Of a stretch of 32,928 nt of DNA, positions 23,632 to 31,776 are shown in pieces. The stretch comes from CAITZA01 sp937915285 (GTDB lineage: Bacteria; Desulfobacterota; Desulfomonilia; Desulfomonilales; Desulfomonilaceae), in contig DAISIV010000039.1 of NCBI GenBank assembly GCA_036821825.1, forward strand, positions 1 through 32,928. The letters are read 5' to 3'. The notes beneath the pieces were generated by a model. That model worked only from the letters and a program-made list of their open reading frames with translations. It had not been told where the DNA came from and ran no database searches. Position numbers and translations under genes: made by a program. Each line of letters begins with the position of its first letter. Position 1 is the first letter of the stretch.

Positions 23632-24345
23632 TTACTTACAAGGTAGTTCCAGCCTGATAATTCCCTTGTCGATCATCAAGGCGCCACCGTTGATTCTGAT
23701 TGTCTCACGGGTGGACGCAATCCCCAGGCCGAGTTCAATAGTTTCCAATTCCTTTCCACCCTGATGATCCGGTTCCTCATACCACTTGAAAACAATTTGC
23801 GTTTTATCTGGACTGGTCTCGATTTCTACGCTCAAGTCGAAGTTGACACACTTTCCCAAAAAATCGGAAGATTTCCTCAAATATTCGACACGGTTTCTGA
23901 TAAATACCATGCACTGAGCGATTGCAGAGGATAGCAGTCGCCGGGAATAACCGGATGTGATTTTTTCATCAGGCCTCTTAATGTTTAGATTTATGCCTTT
24001 GGCGGTAAGTTGTTGACCCATCAGACCGACGACCTCATCGAGCAACGCCAGGACATCGGTTGTACCCGTATTGGAGTCGTTTTCGCTGAAAAAGGAGCGT
24101 AACTGATCTATAAGGCTGCTGGACTTGCTGACCTGGTTTTTGACTCCAGAGAGCCTGACATCAAAAAACTCTTTTTCTGTGGCTGAAAGGCCAGATCGCT
24201 GTATTTTTAAACGCATTACTTCACAGGCCAGGGTTATAGCATTAAGTGGTTGGGCCAGTTCATGCGCCAATCCCCCTATCATTTCAGGGAACAGTGACAG
24301 CCTCATTATTTCTTCAGGAGTAGCTGAATATTGTGTTTCATCCAT
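23632..24345 (-). CDS. Stand-alone histidine kinase-like protein, degenerate ATP site
   Basis: A 237-residue cytoplasmic protein without signal peptide or membrane segment. His28 lies in GGLAHELAQPLNAI, the phosphoacceptor motif of HisKA domains, followed by a dimerisation-type helix pair. The ATPase-like part (about 95-237) has an N-box remnant (FIRNRVEYL) and a G2-like LGLGIASTRETIRINGG. The G1 motif DxGxG is not recognisable, so ATP binding is doubtful. No sensor domain and no response regulator lie beside it. It may be a phosphotransfer or scaffold protein, or a decaying kinase. The ATG at 24345 lacks a strong ribosome binding site. Confidence 0.75.
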   Translation of the reverse strand: MDETQYSATPEEIMRLSLFPEMIGGLAHELAQPLNAITLACEVMRLKIQRSGLSATEKEFFDVRLSGVKNQVSKSSSLIDQLRSFFSENDSNTGTTDVLALLDEVVGLMGQQLTAKGINLNIKRPDEKITSGYSRRLLSSAIAQCMVFIRNRVEYLRKSSDFLGKCVNFDLSVEIETSPDKTQIVFKWYEEPDHQGGKELETIELGLGIASTRETIRINGGALMIDKGIIRLELPCK

Positions 24346-24397
24346 TTTTGTTCTCCCGAGAATTTCTTTGAGTGAATCCTGATTTATACGCGGGTGA

Positions 24398-24559
24398 GGG
24401 ATATTTCCGACTCGTCAAGCGTTCGGAAAATTAAAAACATGCGTATCCCGTGACAATAATGCATTCGGACAACGTGCCAAAACGCTGCTGACTTGGTATG
24501 AGCAGAAAGGCAAGCTGATAGGGCTCGTCAACCCATTCTGTCTGAAAGACCCCCGTTAG
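24398..24559 (+). other. Start-less open frame, possible gene remnant
   Basis: Between the histidine kinase start and the end of rny, a 53-codon plus-strand frame without start codon reads as protein-like near its end (RAKTLLTWYEQKGKLIGLVN). It could be the tail of a lost gene. No family recognised; weak. Confidence 0.2.
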
Positions 24560-24579
24560 GGAAATCTGAATGAGGCCTA

Positions 24580-26142
24580 TCAGCGGGCAAAATCAATGGC
24601 CCTGGATTCCCTGATGACGACTATCTTGATCTGCCCGGGGTATGACAATTCCTTCTCAATCTTTTTTCTAATATCCCTGGCCAGTAAGACCAACCCTTCT
24701 TCCTTTATGTTGGTGTTTTCCACTATTATGCGAATCTCACGTCCCGCCTGAATGGCAAACGATTTACTCACTCCTTTGAAGGAATCAGCGATTCTCTCAA
24801 GGTCTTCAAGCCGTTTGACATAGTTTTCCAGCATTTCCCTTCGAGATCCCGGGCGAGCGGCCGACAGTGTGTCTGCGGCCTGAACGAGAACTGCTATCGG
24901 ACTGGTGGGATCCTCATCACCGTGATGGGAGGCTATGGCGTTGACGATGAGCGGGGCTTCACCATAACGCCTGGCGATGTCGGCCCCTATAACGGCATGG
25001 GCGCCTTCAACTTCGTGGTCAATTGCCTTCCCGATATCGTGAAGCAATCCAGCCCGTTTGGCTTTTTTCTGATTGAGCCCGAGTTCCGCGGCCATTATTC
25101 CGCAAAGGAAAGCCACCTCTATTGAGTGCTGGTAGACATTCTGAGCAAACGAGGTCCTATACTTCAATTTTCCGAGGAGTTTCATAAGTTCCGGATTAAT
25201 ACCGTGGACACCTACATCGAAACTAGCCTGCTCACCGGCCTCGACTATGGCCTCTTCCATCTCCTGACTGACCTTCTTGACTATCTCCTCGATTCGAGCC
25301 GGATGGATTCGACCATCGTTGACCAGTCGCTCAAGCGCCAGTCTGGCCACTTCCCTACGCACAGAGTTATAACCTGATAGAATGACCGCTTCAGGAGTAT
25401 CGTCAATGATCAGGTCAATACCCGTAGCCGCCTCAATGGCCCTTATGTTCCGCCCTTCCCTGCCAATTATCCTGCCCTTCATTTCCTCATTGGGCAGGTT
25501 GACAACCGAAACCGTCCTCTCTGCAATGTAGTCGGCAGCATACCTTCCAATGGCTGTGGAAATTATTTCCTTGGCCTTCTTGTCGGCCTGAGAATGTGTC
25601 TCTTCCTCGATCTGTCTGATAATCCTGGCGCTTTCGATACGGGTTTCATCCTCAACTTTCTTGAGGATCATTTCCCTGGCGTCGGTCGTGGAAAGACTTG
25701 CAACAAACTCGAGTTTTTCCTGCTGTTTTTTTACGAGACTCTCAGCTTCCCGTTCCTTGTCTTTGACTCGCTTATGGCCGGCCTCGATTTCTCGCTCGTG
25801 CTTGATTAAAGTATTTTCCTTGCCTTCAAGCTGTACGGCCTTGCGCTCCAGATTTTCGTCCTTCTTAAGAAGCCGGGATTCCCTTATTGATAGTTCATTT
25901 CTTCTTTCTTTTATTTCAGTCTCCAGATCAGTTCTTGCCTGGAACAACTGATCCTTTGCCTGCAGTAACGCCTCTTTCTTAATAGTTTCCGCCTCTTTCT
26001 GGGCGGTTCTGACTATTTCATCGGCGTCATTTTTGGCTGATTCAATACGCCTTTTATCGAGGAAACGAGCCGCGTAATGACCGGCTGCAAGTCCTGCTAT
26101 TAAGGCGACAAGGGCATAGATAAATACGGGAATTGAACCCAA
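24580..26142 (-). CDS. rny: Ribonuclease Y
   Basis: RNase Y is a membrane-anchored endoribonuclease that starts mRNA decay. The 520 residues show the family layout in full. An N-terminal transmembrane helix (about 5-22) is followed by a long charged coiled coil (about 30-195). A KH domain has GRIIGREGRNIRAIE and the TPEAVILSGY strand. The HD domain has LLHDIGKAIDHE and ASHHGDEDP as metal ligands, and a C-terminal conserved segment ends in ESRAIDFAR. ATG 26142 has a GGAGGG ribosome binding site. It lies downstream of zapB, zapA and 6S RNA on the same strand, an order I know from deltaproteobacteria. Confidence 0.97.
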   Translation of the reverse strand: MGSIPVFIYALVALIAGLAAGHYAARFLDKRRIESAKNDADEIVRTAQKEAETIKKEALLQAKDQLFQARTDLETEIKERRNELSIRESRLLKKDENLERKAVQLEGKENTLIKHEREIEAGHKRVKDKEREAESLVKKQQEKLEFVASLSTTDAREMILKKVEDETRIESARIIRQIEEETHSQADKKAKEIISTAIGRYAADYIAERTVSVVNLPNEEMKGRIIGREGRNIRAIEAATGIDLIIDDTPEAVILSGYNSVRREVARLALERLVNDGRIHPARIEEIVKKVSQEMEEAIVEAGEQASFDVGVHGINPELMKLLGKLKYRTSFAQNVYQHSIEVAFLCGIMAAELGLNQKKAKRAGLLHDIGKAIDHEVEGAHAVIGADIARRYGEAPLIVNAIASHHGDEDPTSPIAVLVQAADTLSAARPGSRREMLENYVKRLEDLERIADSFKGVSKSFAIQAGREIRIIVENTNIKEEGLVLLARDIRKKIEKELSYPGQIKIVVIRESRAIDFAR

Positions 26143-26329
26143 AACCCCCTCCGTCCTATGTAATAAACGGGATAATCAGGCGCAGAAAACCATCGGGAGA
26201 GACATCAGAAAATCGGTCAAGGGTTTGAACAATAAGTTAAATCAAGCCATAAAACCTAAACTTATATATACGTTCCCTGAACGGCTATCCAGAGGTTTAT
26301 CGCTTATCCCGGTTTTGCGGGCAGGTTAA

Positions 26330-26556
26330 AAGACGACCCAAACGATGTTACCCCCCGCCGTTGGCCGTGGTAGAACAACCTTTGAACCTGGTTTCCCAGG
26401 TGGGACCCTAACGACTATTTCAGGCGTCCCGCTTCGAGGCGGGCTTGCTCACCATAATCGGGGGCGGATCCCATTTTTTGAGTGTTGGCTCAAAAAATTG
26501 TTGCCACACACGCACCAGGCAGGGGAAAAATTCTCGTCCTTCTCTTTGGGGTCGCT
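26330..26556 (-). ncRNA. ssrS: 6S RNA
   Basis: On the minus strand between zapA and rny lies a non-coding stretch that matches 6S RNA. It has the block TGGTGAGC followed by a GC hairpin (CCCGCCTCGAAGCGGG) and GCCTGAAAT. Further on are CACCTGGGAAACCAGGTTCAA and a GTT-rich arm, much as in the E. coli RNA. A terminal closing stem pairs CGACCCcAAA (26554-26545) with TTTGGGTCG (26342-26334), giving about 225 nt. 6S RNA binds sigma-70 RNA polymerase as an open-promoter mimic and stores it in stationary phase. Its position next to zapA is classic. The exact ends are estimated from the closing stem. Confidence 0.85.
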
Positions 26557-26607
26557 AGCCTAATAGAATCCTTCGGGCCTTTCTTCGCGTAGCTGACTCA
26601 GTCGCCT

Positions 26608-26837
26608 TTAGAGCCGGCGCTCTCCTGTCATCCCGTCGATGATGCTGAGAAGAGAAAGGCTATACAAATCTGATGTGGAATTTACTTTGGCCTGTTTTTC
26701 CAGATTTTCAGTCCAAGATTTTAAAGGACCATTCAGTTCGTTTTTCGTCCGGATAACCACACCAACTGAATGCCGAAATCCCGACCGAAAAGTGTAACAG
26801 TCACCGCTTCACAATGATCTGGGAAATGATCGAACAA
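26608..26837 (-). pseudogene. zapA: zapA-like gene with a frameshift
   Basis: Directly after the zapB-like gene, one minus-strand frame encodes AVTVTLFGRDFGIQL, typical for the N-terminal strand of the FtsZ-ring protein ZapA. It hits a TGA at 26735-26733. The continuation (NELNGPLKSW, then LEKQAKVNSTSDLYSLSLL to a stop at 26610-26608) lies in the -1 frame and matches the ZapA helix in spacing. One extra A in the run AAAAA near the join would restore a single frame. The assembled protein would have about 75 residues. The start is uncertain: TTG 26837 or GTG 26804. It could be a true pseudogene, a sequencing error in a homopolymer, or recoding. The position between zapB and 6S RNA supports the identity. 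Confidence 0.55.
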
Positions 26838-26866
26838 GCTTGCCGAAACATCCCCTCAGTTTTTTA

Positions 26867-27091
26867 TCAGGTAAAAGCCTCCAGTTTTTCTATGATTTTG
26901 TCCAGTTTACCTTTAGCTGCCTTGTGATCACGTTGCACCTTCTTGAGGGTTCGATCCAATTCTCCTATTCTCTTGTCTCTTTTTTCAAGCTCTCGACCGA
27001 ACCTTTCCTGCTCTCTCCTGATTTGATCGTTCTGCTCAATAAGGCGCATGAGCTTTTCTTCAAGAAGAGCAACAGGCTTTTCGGAATCCAT
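26867..27091 (-). CDS. zapB: ZapB-like coiled-coil cell division protein
   Basis: A 74-residue, highly charged heptad-type coiled coil (LLEEKLMRLIEQNDQIRREQ and onward to the C-terminus), with no other domain. The size and position directly before zapA, 6S RNA and rny fit ZapB, which bundles the Z-ring through ZapA. The ATG at 27091 is chosen because GGAG lies 7 nt upstream; an upstream GTG at 27103 lacks a ribosome binding site. Coiled coils are low in specific signal, so the name rests largely on context. Confidence 0.75.
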   Translation of the reverse strand: MDSEKPVALLEEKLMRLIEQNDQIRREQERFGRELEKRDKRIGELDRTLKKVQRDHKAAKGKLDKIIEKLEAFT

Positions 27092-27103
27092 TGAAATCTC
27101 CAC

Positions 27104-27635
27104 ACGATTTTTTTAATTACCAGTCTAATTATATTTCTTTAAAGTTACCTGTCAAGAACTATGTTTTGTGGCTATTTTACCGACAATGGCCACAGTGAAC
27201 GTCTAAGGGTAACCTACGGCATTTTTCTTGACAAGCCAGTGGTCCTTTAGTGGTGAGCGCTGTCAACAAGATTGACAGCGTGTAAAAAGTTTATCTTCGT
27301 CTCACCTCCTTCGGCCATGTATAATTCCGTGGCCCTGGCTTTTTTTTGCAATCCAGCGGAAACAGGACTCTCTAAATAAAAAGCCGGACACGAGGGGCCT
27401 CATCATTTTCTAACAAGTTCCTAACAGTTTTACCCGATGGTTTCCGTTTCATTCATCCCATTAGAGATTGGACCGGCTCTGGTTAGAGTTTGACTAAATA
27501 ATGAAATTATGATGAAAGGCATGTTTCGTGCAACCATATCAGTTTCTATATTTGAGGAGTCTGGCCGGGCAAATTTTGTTGGATGATTTTGTTTGCCGTT
27601 GGGCTTTGAGACCTGATGACCATGGAAGATAGATA
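27104..27635. other. Long divergent intergenic region with a 9-bp inverted repeat
   Basis: This 532-nt gap separates zapB (minus) from a phosphate transporter (plus). It contains a perfect inverted repeat and several AT-rich parts, including a TATAAT at 27320 without a matching -35. No open frame is convincing. Promoters for both flanking genes should lie here. Confidence 0.45.
27258..27280. repeat. Perfect 9-bp inverted repeat
   Basis: CGCTGTCAA and TTGACAGCG are separated by CAAGA. The repeat has no T tail, so it looks more like an operator for a dimeric regulator than a terminator. The regulator is unknown. Confidence 0.6.
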
Positions 27636-28664
27636 ATGCTGGAAGAAACAGTTTTTTATATATGCATCGGAATGATATTTCTTTTTGCCTTCGTCAATGG
27701 ATTTCACGACGGTGGTAATGTCATCGCTTCGATAATCTGTTCGAGATCTTTGCGTCCCATGCGGGCATTGGCGCTTGCCTGTCTGGGTGAGTTGTTGGGC
27801 CCCCTGCTTTTGGGGACTGCGGTTGCGGTCACGATGTCGTCCAACATACTCAAGCCTGAATTACTGGAGACTCTTCCCAGCATCAGCCTTTACATACTGG
27901 TTGGCTCGGCGGTTGGTTCGGCCATTATGTGGAAATTGCCGACTTGGTATCTGGGGGTTCCATCGAGTGGGTCGCATGCGCTTCTAGGCGGCATGGTGGG
28001 GGCTGGAGTAATCTCGCTTGGCGAAAATTCGGTCTCACTGGACAAGGTCCTCATGACCGTGGTAATCCCGATGCTGACATCCCCGTTGATCGGGATTGTA
28101 CTTGGATACATCATCTTCTCCATGATCAGGGGAGCCTTCCGTTCTTCCCATAGAGGAGTGGGGCGTTTGTTTGCAGGTTTACAGAGGCCCACGCTAATTT
28201 TTCTGGCAGCCACACATGGGTCTAATGACGCCCAGAAGTCAATGGGCCTGATCTCGATTGCGCTTGCTGCAGGCTCAGGCGAGATGCACGGCCACTTACC
28301 ACTCCCTTTCTGGGCTGTCCTAGGGTGTGCCATAGCAATATCCTCGGGATTGGCATTCGGCGGATGGAGAATAGTCAAGACCGTAGGATTCGGGATTTGT
28401 CGAATGGAGCCTGTCCATTCGTTTGCTTCACAACTCGCTTCTACAAGTGTTATTCTGTCGGCGTCAGTGGTGGGTTTTCCGGTCAGCACCACTCAGATAA
28501 TAGCCTCGTCCGTCATGGGCGTAGGCGCCTCTAGGAGATTGAGTGGGGTTCGGTGGTCCGCAGCCGCAAATATCGCATATGCGTGGTTCCTGACGTTTCC
28601 TGTGTGCGCATTACTCGGAGCGGGGCTGTGTTGGGGGCTGAACAGGCTTTCAATAATGTTGTAA
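27636..28664 (+). CDS. Inorganic phosphate transporter, Pit family (copy 1)
   Basis: A 342-residue integral membrane protein of the PiT family (low-affinity phosphate/cation symport). The two inverted-repeat signatures are NGFHDGGNVIA (21-31) and THGSNDAQKSMG (193-204). SGSHALLGGMVGAG and FPVSTTQI are the paired re-entrant motifs. About ten hydrophobic segments are visible. It is shorter than the second copy and its first signature has GGN in place of AAN, as in the PitA-like branch. ATG 27636 has GGAAG upstream. The DUF47 gene follows after 10 nt, forming a Pit-DUF47 operon. Substrates other than phosphate (sulfate, metal-phosphate) are possible. Confidence 0.9.
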   Translation: MLEETVFYICIGMIFLFAFVNGFHDGGNVIASIICSRSLRPMRALALACLGELLGPLLLGTAVAVTMSSNILKPELLETLPSISLYILVGSAVGSAIMWKLPTWYLGVPSSGSHALLGGMVGAGVISLGENSVSLDKVLMTVVIPMLTSPLIGIVLGYIIFSMIRGAFRSSHRGVGRLFAGLQRPTLIFLAATHGSNDAQKSMGLISIALAAGSGEMHGHLPLPFWAVLGCAIAISSGLAFGGWRIVKTVGFGICRMEPVHSFASQLASTSVILSASVVGFPVSTTQIIASSVMGVGASRRLSGVRWSAAANIAYAWFLTFPVCALLGAGLCWGLNRLSIML

Positions 28665-28674
28665 AGGATCATCA

Positions 28675-29286
28675 ATGACTTTCTGGAAAATATTTGGACA
28701 CAAGAGAGAAGTTGATTTTTACGAACTGCTCCTGGCTCAGGCGGAAAAAACTTTGGCCGGTTGCCAGGGGCTAGTCGAGTTTTTATCGGGCAACGGTAGC
28801 CCGGAAGAGATCAAAAAGCTGGAGCAGGAAGCTGATGATATCAGAAGGATACTGATAGATGAACTCAACCAGACATTCCTGACCCCGATGGACAGGGAGG
28901 ACATTTTTTCGTTATCCCGAGCAATAGACGATGTTATCGACCACGCCCAGAATACCGTCAAAGAAATGCAGACTTTTGGAGTCGCCGCCAACCCGTTTTT
29001 GATCAAGATGTCAGAATTGCTATGCAAGGGGGCGGAGAACCTGGTTAACGCCATCAAACATCTGAAAAAGAATCCGAACGTGGCTGTTGAATATGCGGTG
29101 AGGGCAAAGAGGGTTGAGAACAAAATGAATGACACGTTCCTTGCTGCGCTCAAGGAGCTTTTCCTGGGGGATGAGCCACGTATGATGTTTGCTTACCGGG
29201 AAATTTACCGGCACTTCAATCGCAGCGCAGACCGGGTTGATGAAGCTGCAAACATCATAAGCGACATAGTTGTCAAAATGTTCTGA
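28675..29286 (+). CDS. DUF47 family PhoU-like protein (partner of Pit copy 1)
   Basis: A 203-residue all-helical cytoplasmic protein of the DUF47/PhoU-like family. Features are the Glu/Asp-rich repeats EQEADDIRRIL (first bundle) and the metal-type motif LTPMDREDIFSLSRAIDDVIDH, and near the end a FNRSADRVDEAANIISDIV segment. Family members sit beside Pit transporters and are thought to regulate them. ATG 28675 has AAGGA and lies 10 nt after the Pit stop. The gene ends only 19 nt before the end of the convergent DUF47 gene. Confidence 0.9.
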   Translation: MTFWKIFGHKREVDFYELLLAQAEKTLAGCQGLVEFLSGNGSPEEIKKLEQEADDIRRILIDELNQTFLTPMDREDIFSLSRAIDDVIDHAQNTVKEMQTFGVAANPFLIKMSELLCKGAENLVNAIKHLKKNPNVAVEYAVRAKRVENKMNDTFLAALKELFLGDEPRMMFAYREIYRHFNRSADRVDEAANIISDIVVKMF

Positions 29287-29305
29287 TGCGGATTTCTGTT
29301 TGGCT

Positions 29306-29974
29306 TTACCTGGCTATCATTATTCTGATCATGTCACCACTGTTTTCCAGATGGTCGGCTATGTCTCCTGTCGTTTCCACAAGACGGATCATGAGGAAGA
29401 AAGTCTTCGGAGGCATATCCTCGTCCGCGCACAATCTTATGAACATTGTTTTTTCAAGGTCGTCTGACTCTTTCTCCCTGAACCTTATTTCCCTTATGAT
29501 ATCTTTGACTGCCTGTCTGTCTGACTCCATGCGGGTCTGGAAATAGGTGTGAGCCCTTAACACCATTTCCGGCAGGAATCCGAGGTAATCGCCAACCTCC
29601 CTGACCAGAACCATGTAGTCCTTCTGGATATCCTCAGGAATTGAAAGTTTGTAATATGACATCCAGTACAAGGCATTCTTGATGCAATCCACCACCTTGT
29701 CAGCTTCACGAAGAAAGCTGAAAAAGACAGATTTTTCTACCGGCATCAAAATGGAAGGCGGCAAATGAGAACGAACATTCCTTTTGATCTTGTCAGCATC
29801 GGCTTCAATATCACGAATTTCTTCTTTCAATAGTTCGAATTGATCCGATTCACCTTTGAAATAGGCTTCAACGGCCCTGACAAACACAGGACCGCACATG
29901 GCCACTTTAAGCGAGTGTTTGAGCGTGTTTTCGAAAGGGGAACGCTTGATCATGTTTATGAGAGGATTCCGCAT
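29306..29974 (-). CDS. DUF47 family PhoU-like protein (partner of Pit copy 2)
   Basis: A 222-residue helical protein of the TIGR00153/DUF47 type. It starts MRNPLINMIKRSPF, has the paired acidic helix EEIRDIEADADKIKRNVRSH, the ILMPVEKSVFFSFLREADKVVD motif and a C-terminal DDLEKTMFIRL-VETTGDIADHLENS segment. It is only distantly similar to copy 1. ATG 29974 is chosen because of its AGG site and its place 17 nt after the stop of the Pit gene; a longer frame from 30028 overlaps that gene. It probably acts as the regulator of Pit copy 2. Confidence 0.88.
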   Translation of the reverse strand: MRNPLINMIKRSPFENTLKHSLKVAMCGPVFVRAVEAYFKGESDQFELLKEEIRDIEADADKIKRNVRSHLPPSILMPVEKSVFFSFLREADKVVDCIKNALYWMSYYKLSIPEDIQKDYMVLVREVGDYLGFLPEMVLRAHTYFQTRMESDRQAVKDIIREIRFREKESDDLEKTMFIRLCADEDMPPKTFFLMIRLVETTGDIADHLENSGDMIRIMIAR

Positions 29975-29990
29975 TAGTAACCTGCCTAAA

Positions 29991-31217
29991 TCAGTATATT
30001 GCCGAGAGAATCGAGAAAATGACTGCACATGTGACCGCGGCTACGGGCACCGTGATTATCCAGTACAACATGATCTTCCACAGGACTCCGAGGTCCAGAG
30101 CCTGAAGTCCTCTTGCCAGTCCGACACCAACATAGGCGCCTATGGCGGCGTGCGTCGTCGAAACAGGAAGCCCCAACATTGAGGCGATGAGTATCATGGT
30201 CGCTGCCGAAAATTCCACAACGAACCCTCGAATACTAGTGAGTTCAGTTATCTTGGAGCCAACCGTCTCTATGACCCGATAACCCCAAGTACAAATTCCT
30301 ACACAAATCATAAACCCGCCAAATCCCAGCATCCACACCGGAACAGGTGACGATTCAGCAACCGATCCGGTCGAATAAATGAAATATATGCCAGCTAGTG
30401 GCCCCATAGCGTTGGCCACATCGTTTGCGCCATTACCGAATGCTACGTAGCATGAGGTCATGACCTGCAAATACCTGAAAATATCCTCGGCTACACCCAT
30501 CTTGTAATCGGAAAAAAATTTCCGCAATATTATTGAGCAAGCAACGTAAACCCCTACACCCACTGCCACAGAAGCCATCAATGAATGGACGCTGCTGAAT
30601 TCGAGTTTCCGGCTTAGTGGCGTGTCCAGAAAAAGGGCCAATGTCATAATGAAAATTGTTGCGGCTATCAACATTGGGGTAGTTTTGAGGGCGCCATGGA
30701 CCGTGTCCATGCGCGAAAGCACCAATTTATCAATCAGTCCGAAAATCAGAAACGAACATATGGCGCTTAATACCGGCGACAGCACCCACGACATCACTAT
30801 GTATATTACCTGTGACCAGTTAACTGCCGACGCCCCTCCACTCACCAACCCGAAACCTATCATGGCTCCAACGATCGAGTGAGTGGTGGAAACTGGCAGA
30901 TTCTGGTATGTGGCCAGGCAGACCCATAGAGAAGCTGACAAAAGCGCAGACAACAATCCAAGCATTATTATTCTGGGATCACCAATGACCTGCGAATCAA
31001 TTATGCCTTTCCGGATTGTTTGAGCTACATGAGAACCTACGAGAGTAGCGCCGAGGAAGGTAAGAATTGTGGCAATGAATAAAGCCTGACGCAGTGTTAT
31101 AGCTCGCGCCCCAACAGCGGAAGCCATTGAGTTGGCCACATCGTTTGCGCCGATGTTCCACGCCATGTAGGCGCCCGCTAAAACGCTAATAACGATTATT
31201 GAGGTTTCTACGTACAC
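29991..31217 (-). CDS. Inorganic phosphate transporter, Pit family (copy 2)
   Basis: A 408-residue PiT-family transporter. Signatures are NIGANDVANSM (21-31) and its repeat FGNGANDVANAMGPLAG in the second half. LPVSTTHSIVGAMIG and LPVSTTHAAIGAYVG are the paired re-entrant loops. This is the PitB/sodium-phosphate symporter-like branch, clearly different from copy 1, so the two pairs are not a recent tandem duplication. The start is GTG 31217 with CAGG just upstream. The DUF47 gene follows after 16 nt. Regulation by phosphate is likely but no Pho box is recognisable. Confidence 0.92.
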   Translation of the reverse strand: MYVETSIIVISVLAGAYMAWNIGANDVANSMASAVGARAITLRQALFIATILTFLGATLVGSHVAQTIRKGIIDSQVIGDPRIIMLGLLSALLSASLWVCLATYQNLPVSTTHSIVGAMIGFGLVSGGASAVNWSQVIYIVMSWVLSPVLSAICSFLIFGLIDKLVLSRMDTVHGALKTTPMLIAATIFIMTLALFLDTPLSRKLEFSSVHSLMASVAVGVGVYVACSIILRKFFSDYKMGVAEDIFRYLQVMTSCYVAFGNGANDVANAMGPLAGIYFIYSTGSVAESSPVPVWMLGFGGFMICVGICTWGYRVIETVGSKITELTSIRGFVVEFSAATMILIASMLGLPVSTTHAAIGAYVGVGLARGLQALDLGVLWKIMLYWIITVPVAAVTCAVIFSILSAIY

Positions 31218-31452
31218 TTGACCTGTTTATTCTTTCCTTCGGAACTCGAGATAGGAGATTCTACTACATATGGCCACGTATCGAAACAGATCTTCTTTTC
31301 GTTTGGAGTATTTGCAATATGGGAAAATAGCTGATGGACGGATTCTGGAATAGGGCCTACCTTCCTCTGTGACATATTGATCCCGTGAGAAACAGGTGTG
31401 AAAAGATCAAAATGTCCATTAGACCAGGCTTTATCAATATAGAAATGTCAGT

Positions 31453-31776
31453 TCACGAATCCAGATCGTTCAACTCATCATTTTCCAAAATTCTTAACAT
31501 TTTCCGGTGAAAAGTATTGCGGCTCATTCCAAGGCTTTTTGCCGCTCTCAATTTGTTGCCTCTGCTGCGTTCAAGAACCTTTATAATCAGCCGTTTTTCA
31601 ATTTCACCCATGATCAACGGGTGTATCCCGTCTATGTTGTTGTCAACAAGATACTCGATCAAGGAATCCAGTGATTCTGATATGTTAGACTGCATCCTTA
31701 TATGCGTTTGACCGTTGAAGCCAGACTGGAGCGAATCTTCACCGGATGCCGTGATGTCCGTATCATCAGATTTCAT
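31453..31776 (-). CDS. fis: Fis-type DNA-binding protein
   Basis: A 107-residue protein whose C-terminal half (about 55-100) is a Fis-type helix-turn-helix: IEKRLIIKVLERSRGNKLRAA then LGMSRNTFHRKM. The N-terminal part is polar and poorly conserved. The order dusB-fis, with the fis ATG overlapping the dusB stop (ATGA), is the same as in enterobacteria and supports Fis over an NtrC-family fragment. Fis bends DNA and organises the nucleoid; the target set here is unknown. Fis-like helices also end sigma-54 activators, so a small regulator of that origin is the alternative. Confidence 0.82.
   Translation of the reverse strand: MKSDDTDITASGEDSLQSGFNGQTHIRMQSNISESLDSLIEYLVDNNIDGIHPLIMGEIEKRLIIKVLERSRGNKLRAAKSLGMSRNTFHRKMLRILENDELNDLDS

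Noticed and set aside
26738..26746. Programmed -1 frameshift site in zapA
   Set aside because: CGAAAAACG is A-rich but is not a canonical X-XXY-YYZ heptamer in the right phase; a sequence error or mutation is simpler.
26867..27103. GTG 27103 as start of the zapB-like gene
   Set aside because: No ribosome binding site; GGAG sits correctly for ATG 27091.
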